A stretch of 64,000 bases of DNA from Akkermansiaceae bacterium UBA7331. Lineage in GTDB: Bacteria > Verrucomicrobiota > Verrucomicrobiia > Verrucomicrobiales > Akkermansiaceae. Positions 8,752-18,682 of the stretch are shown piece by piece. Made by a program: the position numbers and the translations under genes. The DNA is taken from contig DKPP01000001.1 of assembly GCA_002471255.1 (NCBI GenBank), positions 124,001 to 188,000 on the forward strand, given 5' to 3'. The notes beneath the pieces were generated by a model that was not told the DNA's origin, did not search any database, and saw only the letters and a list, made by a program, of their open reading frames with translations. The first letter of the stretch is position 1, and every line of letters starts with the position of its first letter.

Positions 8752-11499
8752 TTATAAGGTGTTTTGAGAGGCTCTAATGCCAAAAGCTGTCGATAAAAGT
8801 CGTTTTTGAGCTGCTAAGTGTAAACTTTTTGCTCCTTCTGCCGGAGTCGCCATACGTGGTCGCCCTGCATATCGGAAAGATGTGGCAAAAATGCTACCTA
8901 GACGAGTTCGTAAATGTGTCCATGCCCCCATATTTTCAGGTTCTTCTTGGCACCATACATAATCACGTACTTGTTGATAAGGAGCAAGATGATATATAAG
9001 TTGTTCATCAATAAGTGGATAAAGTTGCTCAATGCGTACGATAAGCGTATCTTCTATTTGTTGCTCTTCTCTATATTTCAACAAATCGTAGAAAACTTTG
9101 CCACTACAGAAAATGGCTTTGGTTGCCTGCTTAGGTGAAGGTGGATTAGGATCCGCTAGTATTTCATGGAAGCTGGAAGGTTCTAAAAAATCTTGATGTT
9201 TCGAGACGCACAAGGGATTGGTGAGTAAACTTTTTGGCGTAAAAATAACCAATGGTTTTGCGGCTTCTTGAATCATTTGCCTTCTCAATACATGGAAATA
9301 TTGAGCAGGTGTGGAGCAATTAACAACTTGCATATTATATTGGGCGCAAAGTTGGAGATAACGTTCCATACGTCCACTTGAGTGTTCCGAGCCAGCCCCT
9401 TCATAACCATGAGGAAGCAATAATGTAATTCGTGAGGTTTGTTGCCATTTTGTTTCAGCGGAACTGATAAATTGGTCTATAATCACTTGAGCTCCATTAG
9501 CAAAATCACCAAATTGGGCTTCCCACATTACAAGAGCGTCTTTTTTGCCCAAGGTATATCCATATTCAAAGCCTAAAACGGAAGCTTCGGATAATGAAGA
9601 ATTATATACTCTAAATTTGGTATCATTGATTTCCAGTTCTTTTAGCGGAGTCCACAACTCGTCGGTATGATAATCATGCAATACACTATGGCGATGGGAA
9701 AACGTACCCCGTTGGCAATCTTGACCTGATAGTCTGATAGAATAGGAGTCTAACAGCAATGATCCCCATGCTAATGCTTCAGCACATGACCAATCTAAAA
9801 GACCATCTTGTGAAAAAGCCTCTTGTCGGCGAGGATAAAAGCGTTTTTCCAAAGTAGGATGCAATGTAAAGCCGGGCTTGATTGTTGAGATCGTTCTACC
9901 TATTAAATTAAATTTGTCAAAAGGAATACCCGTTAGAGGGCTTCTTGATCCCGGTAAAGGATTTTGCTTAATCTCCGGTCGAGTATCTAAGAATAGCGGA
10001 GGTGTAAGTGACTCAATTGTATCGAGAGCATTTTGAAGTTTATCCCAAACACCTTTTCTGATTCGCATTTCGTCATTTTCAGAAATAGTGCCTTCCTTTT
10101 TGAGCTCATTAGCATAAAGAATGGCTACAGGTGGTCGCTCTTGTATACTTTTAGAGAGTAGAGGGGCAGTAAATGCCGCTTGGTCGGTTTCATTGTGACC
10201 TTGTCGTCGATAGCAATAAACATCGAGCACAATATCACGCTGAAACTCTTGTCTAAATTCAATAGCCAATTTAGCCGCCCATATCAAATCGGCAGGTCTT
10301 TCTCCATTTACATGGAGAATAGGGGCCTCGATCATTTTAGCTACATCCGTAGCATATCTAGAAGATCGAGAATCGGATGGATCGGTAGTAAATCCGATTT
10401 GGTTGTTAATAATTACATGAACCGTGCCACCAGTACGATAACCGGCCAATTGGGACATATTGAGAACTTCCGATACGATGCCTTGCCCTGCAAAAGCCGC
10501 ATCGCCATGGATGGCTAAAGGTAAGACTAAGCTGCGTGCAGGTGCGGTATCTACACTTTGTTCAGCTCTGGATCTGCCTTCAATGACCGGATATACTGCC
10601 TCAAGATGACTAGGATTTGATGAAAGCTGTATGCTTAATTCCTTATCTTCAAAATGCCGTTTGGTAGAATAACCTAGATGGTATTTTACATCACTGTTAC
10701 CAAGGGGTGAGTCTGGCAAATAGCTTGGTGTAAACTCATAAAAGATATTTTGCAGCGGTTTATGTAAAATATTGGCTAATACGTTCAATCGACCACGGTG
10801 CGCCATGCCCATTTCGATTTTTTGTACACCATGCTCAGCCGCTTCTTTAAGTAATGCGTTTAAAAGAACAATAGTTCCTTCGGCCCCTTCTAACGAAAAG
10901 CGTTTTTCTCCTAGGAATTTTTTGCCTAAAAAACTTTCGAATAATTCTGATTCAATGAGCTCGGTTAAAGCCTTTATCTTATCTTCTGATGAGAAAATAT
11001 CAAAATTTGCCCATTCTTTGATTTTGTCCTCTATCCAGTTTCGTATTTTTAGATTACTGATATGCAGATATTCAAAACCTATGCTACCACAATACGTTTT
11101 TTTTAGCTCTTCTATGAGACTACGTAATGTTTGCGTAGCATTGATTTTCATATCAATTGAAGAAAGCGGGATGCCGAGTTCCTCTAAAGAAACCGGAAAC
11201 TCCGGCACTTCACTATGATCTAGTGGATTGAATTGAGCGAATTGGTGGCCGGTGACACGATACGCCCTAATAAGTTGGGCAATACTACCTTGTTCCGTAA
11301 TGGGGCAGTTGATGGGGGTATCGTCATTAAGATGCTGCGTATTTGCTATAGAAGCAGACGAGTCGGGGTTTACCCCCAACTCGTATCCTTCAAAATAGGC
11401 TCGCCAATCGCTAGGAACGGACTGATGATCGTTTTTCCATGATTGATAATACGATTCAATGACCTCAGGAGGTACCTTTGTAAAGACAGAAGCGTTCAT
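8752..11499 (-). CDS. sucA: 2-oxoglutarate dehydrogenase E1 component
   Basis: 915 residues, full length. This thiamine-diphosphate enzyme decarboxylates 2-oxoglutarate and passes the succinyl group to the lipoyl arm of SucB. Visible marks include the N-terminal E1o segment (SYYQSWKNDHQSVPSDWRAYF type), the core motif MGMAHRGRLNVLAN, ThDP-binding HGDAAFAGQGIVSE and INNQIGFTTDP, GHNETDQAAFTAP, and the C-terminal transketolase-like domain with LLPHGYEGAGSEHSSGRMER. It is the first gene of a sucA-sucB operon (18-bp gap) and lies 31 bp downstream of cydB, so it may also be read through from the oxidase genes. Confidence 0.96.
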   Translation of the reverse strand: MNASVFTKVPPEVIESYYQSWKNDHQSVPSDWRAYFEGYELGVNPDSSASIANTQHLNDDTPINCPITEQGSIAQLIRAYRVTGHQFAQFNPLDHSEVPEFPVSLEELGIPLSSIDMKINATQTLRSLIEELKKTYCGSIGFEYLHISNLKIRNWIEDKIKEWANFDIFSSEDKIKALTELIESELFESFLGKKFLGEKRFSLEGAEGTIVLLNALLKEAAEHGVQKIEMGMAHRGRLNVLANILHKPLQNIFYEFTPSYLPDSPLGNSDVKYHLGYSTKRHFEDKELSIQLSSNPSHLEAVYPVIEGRSRAEQSVDTAPARSLVLPLAIHGDAAFAGQGIVSEVLNMSQLAGYRTGGTVHVIINNQIGFTTDPSDSRSSRYATDVAKMIEAPILHVNGERPADLIWAAKLAIEFRQEFQRDIVLDVYCYRRQGHNETDQAAFTAPLLSKSIQERPPVAILYANELKKEGTISENDEMRIRKGVWDKLQNALDTIESLTPPLFLDTRPEIKQNPLPGSRSPLTGIPFDKFNLIGRTISTIKPGFTLHPTLEKRFYPRRQEAFSQDGLLDWSCAEALAWGSLLLDSYSIRLSGQDCQRGTFSHRHSVLHDYHTDELWTPLKELEINDTKFRVYNSSLSEASVLGFEYGYTLGKKDALVMWEAQFGDFANGAQVIIDQFISSAETKWQQTSRITLLLPHGYEGAGSEHSSGRMERYLQLCAQYNMQVVNCSTPAQYFHVLRRQMIQEAAKPLVIFTPKSLLTNPLCVSKHQDFLEPSSFHEILADPNPPSPKQATKAIFCSGKVFYDLLKYREEQQIEDTLIVRIEQLYPLIDEQLIYHLAPYQQVRDYVWCQEEPENMGAWTHLRTRLGSIFATSFRYAGRPRMATPAEGAKSLHLAAQKRLLSTAFGIRASQNTL

Positions 11500-11530
11500 A
11501 GAATAAAGGCGATTGGATAAATTATTATAT

Positions 11531-12559
11531 TTAATAACTTCTCTCTGTTAAGACGACCTTACCCCTAAATACCCAATAAATAGCGGCAGAGTATGCTAAT
11601 ACTAAAGGTACACCAATTAATGCGATCACAGTCATTACCTCTAAACTTTTAGTAGTGGCTGATGCGTTGTATAAAGTGAGGGATAATTCCGGATTTGTGT
11701 TACAATAGACTAAATGAGGGAACATGGTGGCACCAAAAATGGACATCATGCAACCCATAGTCGATACTGAGCTTAAAAATGCCCAGCCATGATACCCCTT
11801 ATACATAAATACAGGAATCATGGCGATAGAAGCCGCAGCCATGAATACTAAAATTAAAATCCATGGATTTTGAGCAATTCCCTCTCTGGCATGTGGAATG
11901 TATAGGAGCGTAACAATCGTATGAAGAATAATGAGGACGATGAAACCGAACATGCAAGGACGTAAAATCTTCTTCACTTGCTCTTGAGTTTCGCCTTCTG
12001 TTTTCATGATCAAATAAATGCAACCATGCATGGCGAACAGGAACAACGTGGTTACACCCAAAAGAATGGAATATGGATTCAATAATTCAAGGAAAGTACC
12101 TGTGTAATTACCATCGGTGTCTAATGGGATGCCACGAGTAATATTACCCATAGCGACCCCGATTAAAATGGAAGCCATAATACTACCGGTGCTAAATCCG
12201 GCACCCCAGGTTTTTCTCCACCAATTCCATGGCTGTTGGCTACGGAATTCGATAGAAACAGCACGCAAAATCAAAGCTAACAGCAATAACATGAATGCTA
12301 GATAAAATCCCGAAAAGACCGTAGCGTAAACGAATGGAAATGCAGCAAAAAGTGCACCGCCACCCACGATCAACCATACTTCGTTACCATCCCATACCGG
12401 GCCAACGGCATTGAGAAGATATCGTTTATTTATATCCCCTTTGATGAAGGGATAGACTGTACCGGTTCCCAAGTCGAAACCATCTAAGATGGCATATCCT
12501 GAAAATAATATACCAATAAGAATGAACCAGACTAAATTTAAATCAATTGATTCGAACAT
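11531..12559 (-). CDS. cydB: Cytochrome bd oxidase subunit II
   Basis: 342 residues with about eight or nine membrane helices. The N-terminus matches CydB: an opening helix ending DGFDLGTGTVYPF, then NAVGPVWDGNEVWLIVGGGALFAAFP. It partners CydA in the high-affinity quinol oxidase that reduces oxygen in the inner membrane without pumping protons. The gap to cydA is 14 bp. No cydX-like small subunit fits in the 31 bp before sucA. High oxygen affinity would suit growth at low oxygen such as a mucosal surface (inference). Confidence 0.95.
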   Translation of the reverse strand: MFESIDLNLVWFILIGILFSGYAILDGFDLGTGTVYPFIKGDINKRYLLNAVGPVWDGNEVWLIVGGGALFAAFPFVYATVFSGFYLAFMLLLLALILRAVSIEFRSQQPWNWWRKTWGAGFSTGSIMASILIGVAMGNITRGIPLDTDGNYTGTFLELLNPYSILLGVTTLFLFAMHGCIYLIMKTEGETQEQVKKILRPCMFGFIVLIILHTIVTLLYIPHAREGIAQNPWILILVFMAAASIAMIPVFMYKGYHGWAFLSSVSTMGCMMSIFGATMFPHLVYCNTNPELSLTLYNASATTKSLEVMTVIALIGVPLVLAYSAAIYWVFRGKVVLTERSY

Positions 12560-12573
12560 GATGTTGGGTAAGG

Positions 12574-13953
12574 TTAATGGTTAATAAATGGAACTTGAAG
12601 CTTTCCGTGACCGTTGTCATCTGTCTCTGCTTCAATTACTTTGGGTCCCTTAAGAATTTTATGGGTTAATTGATAGATGAAGAAACTAAAGAGTAGCATG
12701 TAAATGCAGAAGAACATAATGAGTGATGAAATCGCTTCACCGCTAGTTAGGATGGGGGATACGGCATCTTTAGTTCTCAATATGCCATACACGATCCAAG
12801 GTTGGCGACCTACTTCCGCTACGCACCATCCGATTTGGTTGGCGATTTGCGGGCCTAACACACTTAAAACTAATAACCATAAGAGCCATTTTGTTCTAAA
12901 GAGCCACCCTTGTTTCCATGCTAATAGGGAAAGAAGTATTAAACCGGCTAATGCACAGCCTACTAAAATCATGATATGGAAACTATAAAAGACGATCAAG
13001 AATGGAGGTTGGTCATCTTTGGGAATGTCATTTAAACCCTTAATCGGTGTCGTTGTATTGCCGTGCGTTAAGTATGAAAGCATCCCTGGGATAGATATGC
13101 CTGTAAATTCATGAGTTTCGGGCGACATCCATCCAACTATATGCAATGGTAGATCTGGACCCGTTTCGACAACACCTTCCATTGCTGCGAATTTTTCAGG
13201 TTGAGTTTCTACAAGTTTACGAGCACTGGAATCACCTGTTAATCCCATACCGATTAACCCGATTAGGCCGAAAATAAGACCGATCTTGATGCCTTTTTCG
13301 CCAAAATCACGGAATTTTCCGCGTAATAAATACCATGCACTTACGCTGATAACTAGGGTTGCACCGGCTAACCAGCATCCGGATAAAGCGTGAGTTAAGC
13401 GATCGACTGTTGAAGGGTTAAATACCACTTCCCAGAAGTCGGTAATATGGGCGCGTAATTGTCCATTTTCCGTTACTAATTTATAGCCGGCAGGAGTTTG
13501 CATCCATGAATTGGCTACAATAATCCAAATCGCACTGAAATGAGCTCCTAGTGCAACCATGCAAGAGGAGAAAAAGTGCATTTTAGGTCCCACTTTGTCC
13601 CAACCGAAGAGAAGAAGGGCAAGAAAGCCTGACTCAAGGAAAAAGGCGAAAATACCTTCTGCTGCCAGAGGGCTACCAAAAATGTCACCTACACAACGAG
13701 AATACGTTGCCCAGTTGGTGCCAAACTGGAATTCCATAACGATGCCGGTGGCAACTCCAAGAGCAAAAATAAGACCAAATATCTGAGTCCAGAATTTAGC
13801 TAATTGGTGATAGATGTTTTGTTTTGTTTTGAGCCAAATTCCTTCCATTGCTACGAGAAGTACCCCTAGACCGATAGTCATAGGAGGAAAAATGTAGTGG
13901 AACATAATAGTAATCGCAAATTGTAGCCGCGATAAGAATTCCGGATCGTCCAT
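12574..13953 (-). CDS. cydA: Cytochrome bd oxidase subunit I
   Basis: 459 residues, nine or so membrane helices. His19, a heme ligand in E. coli CydA, is conserved at the same number (TIMFHYIFPP). The RLTHAL stretch supplies the second heme-ligand His, and GRQPWIVYGILRT is the conserved GRQPW motif. The length and the modest loop between helices 6 and 7 place it in the short Q-loop group rather than the long E. coli type. It is the first gene of cydAB. The roughly 210 bp upstream, between it and the end of the cardiolipin synthase gene, is AT-rich and probably holds its own promoter. Confidence 0.95.
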   Translation of the reverse strand: MDDPEFLSRLQFAITIMFHYIFPPMTIGLGVLLVAMEGIWLKTKQNIYHQLAKFWTQIFGLIFALGVATGIVMEFQFGTNWATYSRCVGDIFGSPLAAEGIFAFFLESGFLALLLFGWDKVGPKMHFFSSCMVALGAHFSAIWIIVANSWMQTPAGYKLVTENGQLRAHITDFWEVVFNPSTVDRLTHALSGCWLAGATLVISVSAWYLLRGKFRDFGEKGIKIGLIFGLIGLIGMGLTGDSSARKLVETQPEKFAAMEGVVETGPDLPLHIVGWMSPETHEFTGISIPGMLSYLTHGNTTTPIKGLNDIPKDDQPPFLIVFYSFHIMILVGCALAGLILLSLLAWKQGWLFRTKWLLWLLVLSVLGPQIANQIGWCVAEVGRQPWIVYGILRTKDAVSPILTSGEAISSLIMFFCIYMLLFSFFIYQLTHKILKGPKVIEAETDDNGHGKLQVPFINH

Positions 13954-14161
13954 ATTGGTATAATTGTAAGGTTAGGATTAGAGGTGGTTTAGAAATTGTG
14001 AATTAAAAGACTAAACTCTTAGTATGTATGTCACACCAAAAATGCGAATTGTTCAAATAAAATTGCTCAAAAAAATAAAAAATGATGAAAAAAATAAGGA
14101 GATTTCCCGCAATATCCACAATGCGAATGAATTTTGCGACTAAACGAAATTTTATCTATAT

Positions 14162-15607
14162 TTACTGTATCGGTGCCAGTAAGCGTGAGAGCTGGCAGAG
14201 AAGCTTGAAAAAGATTGAGCGTTTTTCATATTCATCCGCATCAACCGGAGTAGAGTTTTGGAAGTCTCTATCCAACATTTTTTCTACTTCTTTACATGTT
14301 TCAGCATTTTGAATAAATGCCATCAATTCAAAATTCAAAGTCAAGGAACGGTTATCAAGATTTGCCGTGCCGATAGCGGCTAAATCATTATCCATTAAAA
14401 TGACCTTTTGATGTAAAAAACCTAGTTGGTAATCCCAAATTTGTAAACCATAGGGTTCAATTTCGGGTAAATATGTTAATGATGAAAGTTTAACTAAGAT
14501 GTGATCGGCTTTGTGGGGTCGTAACACTCTCACATCAACCCCACGGTGAGCAGCCATTTGTAGCGCGGAAAGTACGGCTTCATCAGGTACGAAATATGGC
14601 GAGGCTATCCACAAACGACGCTTTGCCAGATTGGCCATGAGAATCACTGCCGATTTCCATCCGGGGATAGCATCCACAGGGCCGGAAGGTAAAATGAGTA
14701 CGTTTTTGTTTTCCGGACATATAGTCGGTTGCCAATTAACTTCAGGAATGACTTTTGGAGAATAGTGGTTTGCCCAGTTCCAGTCATCTAAAAAGCACAT
14801 TTGGGCTTCTTGTACACTAGGTCCATTTAATTTGACAAAAGTGTCGCGCCAATAACCCAATTCGCCCTCACCAAGATATTCTTGACCAATATTCATGCCT
14901 CCTACAAAGGCGCTGATCCCATCGACTACAACTAGTTTGCGGTGATTGCGGAAATTGACTCTAACGATGTTTCTTAAAAACATGCGTTTGCCATTGAAAG
15001 ATTCAATGTGTACGCCTGCGTTTCTCAAAGATTTGATATAACCCGGTGGCAACTTTCGAGATCCGATCTCATCATAAATAACAAAGACCTTAATCCCTGC
15101 CTTGGCTCGATCAATGAGCAATTCTTGAAACAATTTGCCGGTTTTATCATTTTTAATAATGAAAAACTCGACGAGTACATAATCTTTAGCTTTTAGGATG
15201 GCTTCATTGATTTCGGGGAATGCACGCTGAGCATCAATAAGTATTTTGCAATCATTACCATTTGTTATCGGTAAATTGATTTGTTTTGATAAGGTCGATA
15301 GTGTTTGATTATGAACTGAATCGGGATCTATTTTATAAGCGTCTAAATGAGCTATGCCCTGACTAATATGCTCGGAAAGGTTAGTTACTGAATCAGCTAG
15401 TTTTTTTCTGCCTGCAATATAACCGTTAAATCTTCTTGGCCCGAATATCAGATACATGGGGACGGCAATAAAAGGGATAACAACCAAGGTCATGATCCAT
15501 GCAATTGCACCTTGTGGCGTACGTGTATATAACAAAGCAGGAATGATGCATAGCACCCCTAAAAAATGTACAACGGTAAAAATTCCTAGTGTAATGTCCC
15601 AGTCCAT
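14162..15607 (-). CDS. cls: Cardiolipin synthase (phospholipase D family)
   Basis: 481 residues, normal for ClsA-type enzymes. Two N-terminal membrane helices (about 10-30 and 36-55) are followed by two phospholipase-D repeats with HKD motifs: HRKLVVVD in the first and HQKVILMD in the second, each trailed by the expected Gly/Asn-rich segment (FVGGMNIG, IGTANLDNRS). It condenses two phosphatidylglycerol molecules to cardiolipin at the inner membrane. It is transcribed alone toward cydA with a 208-bp gap. The upstream side is divergent from thyA. Confidence 0.92.
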   Translation of the reverse strand: MDWDITLGIFTVVHFLGVLCIIPALLYTRTPQGAIAWIMTLVVIPFIAVPMYLIFGPRRFNGYIAGRKKLADSVTNLSEHISQGIAHLDAYKIDPDSVHNQTLSTLSKQINLPITNGNDCKILIDAQRAFPEINEAILKAKDYVLVEFFIIKNDKTGKLFQELLIDRAKAGIKVFVIYDEIGSRKLPPGYIKSLRNAGVHIESFNGKRMFLRNIVRVNFRNHRKLVVVDGISAFVGGMNIGQEYLGEGELGYWRDTFVKLNGPSVQEAQMCFLDDWNWANHYSPKVIPEVNWQPTICPENKNVLILPSGPVDAIPGWKSAVILMANLAKRRLWIASPYFVPDEAVLSALQMAAHRGVDVRVLRPHKADHILVKLSSLTYLPEIEPYGLQIWDYQLGFLHQKVILMDNDLAAIGTANLDNRSLTLNFELMAFIQNAETCKEVEKMLDRDFQNSTPVDADEYEKRSIFFKLLCQLSRLLAPIQ

Positions 15608-15752
15608 ATTGTTGAGTTTTTCTTAATCATCCTTATCCACTTGCTTTGGCTTTTGTATGGTGTACAATCCTCGGAGCCGCTGATAAAGTAAAGATGCCTT
15701 GTGCTTTATCATGGTTTTGCTCTTCGTTAAAGTAATTTTAAAAGATATTTCC

Positions 15753-16568
15753 ATGCAGCAGTACCTTTCCCTTCTTAGTGACGTTTTGACGAATGGAGTC
15801 GGTCGTGACGATAGAACCGGCACCGGAACCATCGGCGTATTTGGACGACAAGCACGCTATGATCTTCGTAATGGGTTCCCATGTTTAACGACAAAAAAAT
15901 TACACCTTCGTTCGATAATTCATGAATTATTATGGTTTTTGAAAGGTGAAACCAATATAAAATATTTAAATGATAATGGTGTAAGTATCTGGGATGAATG
16001 GGCTGACGAACAAGGGGAACTAGGTCCGGTCTATGGCGCTCAATGGCGTTGCTGGCCTGATCAAAACGGTCAGCCGATTGATCAAATAGCAAAGTTAATT
16101 GATGGACTTAGAAACAATCCATGGTCACGTAGGCATATCGTGAGTGCATGGAATGTCGCCGTAGTTGATACGATGGCATTACCCCCTTGTCATTCATTGT
16201 TTCAGTTTTGCGTGATACCGGCTCAAGACGGCGAATCAAAGCATGGTTTATCTTTGCAACTATACCAACGTAGTGCCGATTTATTTTTAGGCGTACCATT
16301 TAATGTGGCATCATACGCCTTATTATTGATGATGGTGGCTCAAGTTTGTGGTTACGAAGCCAGAGAATTTATTCATACCTTTGGTGATTTACATCTTTAT
16401 AAAAATCATTTGGATCAAGCAAGAGAGCAACTAACGAGAGCGCCACGCAGTTTACCTGAAATGTGGATGAATCCTGAAGTAAAAGAAATTGATCAATTCA
16501 CATTTGATGATTTCGAATTACGTCATTACGATCCTATGCCTCACATTAAGGCTCCTATTTCTGTCTAA
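15753..16568 (+). CDS. thyA: Thymidylate synthase
   Basis: 271 residues from ATG 15753, matching the E. coli length. The open frame extends 18 codons further upstream, but that extension is hydrophobic and unlike the family, while MQQYLSLLSDVL is the usual ThyA start. Motifs: RTGTGT near the N-terminus, the catalytic cysteine in ALPPCHSLFQF, QRSADLFLGVPFNVASYALL, and HIKAPISV at the C-terminus. It methylates dUMP using methylene-tetrahydrofolate and releases dihydrofolate, which the next gene (folA, 24 bp away) recycles. The two form a compact operon. Confidence 0.95.
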   Translation: MQQYLSLLSDVLTNGVGRDDRTGTGTIGVFGRQARYDLRNGFPCLTTKKLHLRSIIHELLWFLKGETNIKYLNDNGVSIWDEWADEQGELGPVYGAQWRCWPDQNGQPIDQIAKLIDGLRNNPWSRRHIVSAWNVAVVDTMALPPCHSLFQFCVIPAQDGESKHGLSLQLYQRSADLFLGVPFNVASYALLLMMVAQVCGYEAREFIHTFGDLHLYKNHLDQAREQLTRAPRSLPEMWMNPEVKEIDQFTFDDFELRHYDPMPHIKAPISV

Positions 16569-16592
16569 CTCTAAAATACTTTTTAGTTAATC

Positions 16593-17063
16593 ATGAATAA
16601 TGAAATTTCTTACACTGGTGTAGTAGCGATGGAGCCCCTTCGAGGAATTGGCTTAAATGGCTCACTTCCTTGGCATTTACCCGATGATTTAAAGGCTTTT
16701 AAATCTATCACAATGGGGCATCCTATTCTTATGGGTCGTAAGACATTTGATAGCATCGGTAAGCCATTACCGGGTCGCCAAAATATCGTGCTTACCCGCG
16801 ACCTCGACTGGCAGGCTGATGGTGTGACAGTGATTCATACCCTAGATGACTTGAAAAAAATTGATTTACAGGATAAGGAAATCATGGTGATCGGGGGGGC
16901 TGAGATATTTTCACTCATTATGCCTCAGATGAATAAAATGTATGTATCTTTTATACACGAACATCATAATGCCGATACCTTTTTAGCACCTTTTGAGGAT
17001 CGTTTCTCATCAAGAAAAATTATTGAGCAGTATAAAGGCTTTGATTTAGTTTTATTCCAATAA
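16593..17063 (+). CDS. folA: Dihydrofolate reductase
   Basis: 156 residues. It reduces dihydrofolate to tetrahydrofolate with NADPH. Motifs: GIGLNGSLPWHLPDDL (substrate site, acidic residue in the LPDDL helix), GHPILMGRKTFDSIG, LPGRQNIVLTR, and the cofactor loop MVIGGAEIF. It sits directly after thyA in the common thyA-folA arrangement, closing the folate loop. A weak hairpin that may end both this transcript and the convergent one lies just downstream. Confidence 0.95.
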   Translation: MNNEISYTGVVAMEPLRGIGLNGSLPWHLPDDLKAFKSITMGHPILMGRKTFDSIGKPLPGRQNIVLTRDLDWQADGVTVIHTLDDLKKIDLQDKEIMVIGGAEIFSLIMPQMNKMYVSFIHEHHNADTFLAPFEDRFSSRKIIEQYKGFDLVLFQ

Positions 17064-17073
17064 ACAAAGCCTA

Positions 17074-17099
17074 AAAGACATTTGAAGGAAAACGTCTTT
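17074..17099. terminator. Weak bidirectional terminator between folA and the converging gene
   Basis: AAAGAC at 17074-17079 pairs with GTCTTT at 17094-17099, with a further partial TTT/AAA pairing inside. An A/T-rich tract follows on both sides. The hairpin touches the stop codon of the converging gene. The stem is short, so the call is tentative. Confidence 0.4.
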
Positions 17100-17574
17100 A
17101 TTTAAAAAAAGAGCTTACGCTTTGAGTCAAACCGGAGAAGAGTGAGCGTTTTGCGTTTTGCTTGAGTTGTTGTGCTTGTAACTGGGCCTCCCATTTTTGT
17201 TTGGCTGCTTGGTTACGAAGAGAATTAACTTGTTGCAGAGATTGATACGCTTGGTCTTGAATGGCTGATTCCAATTTAGTTGCTAAAGTCATCTCCCTTT
17301 CGATTCCCGAGCCTGTTCGCATGATGTTGTTTTTAGCTGCGTCCAGTTCTGCGACATTGAGCTCTTCGCGTGCGTTTTTTCTCATGCGGATGATATTTTC
17401 TCTCGACGCTTCTTGCAATTGATTCGCTTCATTTTCGAGTAAAGCTGCATTATATTGCCCTAATTGCATTGTAGCTTTCGCCGATTGTTTGTTTGACTGC
17501 GCCGTAAGAGTTGTTTCTGTTGCACGAGCAATTCCTGTGCTCACCGTTCCTATTGTCATTGGACTGAATCCCAT
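17098..17574 (-). CDS. Orphan protein resembling podophage internal virion proteins
   Basis: 158 residues, mostly predicted alpha-helix and coiled coil, rich in Gln, Ala, Asn and Glu, with a short Gly/Thr/Ser head and tail. The pattern (head, long helix with AALLENEANQLQEA, a basic RMRKNAREEL turn, then GSGIEREM and a second helix) resembles small internal virion or core proteins of T7-like phages. No other phage gene (terminase, capsid, portal, integrase) lies nearby, and the neighbours folA and an M50-like peptidase are chromosomal. It could be a phage remnant retained alone or a domesticated protein. This is a pattern judgement, not a confirmed match. Confidence 0.6.
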   Translation of the reverse strand: MGFSPMTIGTVSTGIARATETTLTAQSNKQSAKATMQLGQYNAALLENEANQLQEASRENIIRMRKNAREELNVAELDAAKNNIMRTGSGIEREMTLATKLESAIQDQAYQSLQQVNSLRNQAAKQKWEAQLQAQQLKQNAKRSLFSGLTQSVSSFFK

Positions 17575-17631
17575 ACATTGTGGGTAATCAGATCATCAGA
17601 AAAAATATAGACGTCTAAAACGTTCTGAAAA

Positions 17632-18540
17632 TTAGAATGAGGAAAGTAAGCTTAAATAAGCTTCATGAAACATATCTGTCAGATTCAATGTGTTCTTCCA
17701 AAAATCTTGCGCAAATTGGTGTAATTGTATTGCACCGAATAATTTTAATAAAAGGATGAATACCAATAGATTTGAGAAATAAACGATTACTAACGAAAAG
17801 AAAGTACCATGTTCTTTAAGATCGGGTTGGTCCAGTGGTATAATCCATGCCGTCCAAAACAAGTGAAATGCCCACCAAAAGCCAATGCCACCATATAAAA
17901 ATGCCTCAGTTTGTACGCAAGGCCATATCCAGTAACAGAGACCTGCTAAAATACCCCAAACTAATGTCCACAAAGGAATAAAGTAGGGGGCTAGTGCGAC
18001 AAATAAATTGCTCGTATCCGTTTTAATCATTCCACCTTCCAGACTCACATGGAAATGCGTCACTTTCCCTCGACTAATGATGATTGCCAATACGTGGGTC
18101 AATTCATGCCCCAATACGTATAAGTAAATAAGGCTATTGGTAAAAAACTTGCTACCGCCTATCACGATCCAAATCGCTATACCCATTAGAGCATACCAAA
18201 CCGGTACGGAAAGTATCAGTTCAAAGTTGGTGCTTGCGGATGTTAATTGATCAAAAACAGACATTGCCGCAATTAATGCGATGGGCAATAAGATAAATGC
18301 GCCGATTGAATATCTGAGAATCCGTTTAGGAAGAGGCATCTCAAAGGTCGCATAATCATCTAAATCTTCTTCGTAATAATCAGTATTGATTTGAGCCCAA
18401 TGGGTGCGGGCTTTAGCTGATCTAGAACATAGGTGTAAAAGGGCTTTGGGTGACGCCACAGGTACATCAACCTGTTCAGCATATTGTCTCCATGCCAAGG
18501 TCGTTGAGGAAGTGATAGATGATGGACGTCTAATGCTCAT
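17632..18540 (-). CDS. M50-like membrane zinc metallopeptidase
   Basis: 302 residues. About 75 soluble residues are followed by a series of membrane helices. The second carries the zinc motif HELTH (in LGHELTHVLA), followed by HFHVSLEGG as in M50B-like proteins. A later DQPDLKEHG stretch lies where M50 enzymes place their third-ligand region, but it is not the classical NPDG. Members may act as intramembrane proteases or have unknown roles. The long soluble N-terminus with a Ser/Thr-rich start is not one I can name. The gene is a single unit next to divergent tsaB. Confidence 0.65.
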   Translation of the reverse strand: MSIRRPSSITSSTTLAWRQYAEQVDVPVASPKALLHLCSRSAKARTHWAQINTDYYEEDLDDYATFEMPLPKRILRYSIGAFILLPIALIAAMSVFDQLTSASTNFELILSVPVWYALMGIAIWIVIGGSKFFTNSLIYLYVLGHELTHVLAIIISRGKVTHFHVSLEGGMIKTDTSNLFVALAPYFIPLWTLVWGILAGLCYWIWPCVQTEAFLYGGIGFWWAFHLFWTAWIIPLDQPDLKEHGTFFSLVIVYFSNLLVFILLLKLFGAIQLHQFAQDFWKNTLNLTDMFHEAYLSLLSSF

Positions 18541-18682
18541 GAAAAGATAATTTAACGGCTATATAGTCGTTAAAGGCTTTATAGCTTATTCTTTGCGCCT
18601 AGGCGATTGAAATTTTGATCTGTTGGAATAAATTGGGGAATTTTTTATTTATTATGAGGCTTTTTTGCTGTAATTTATACGC

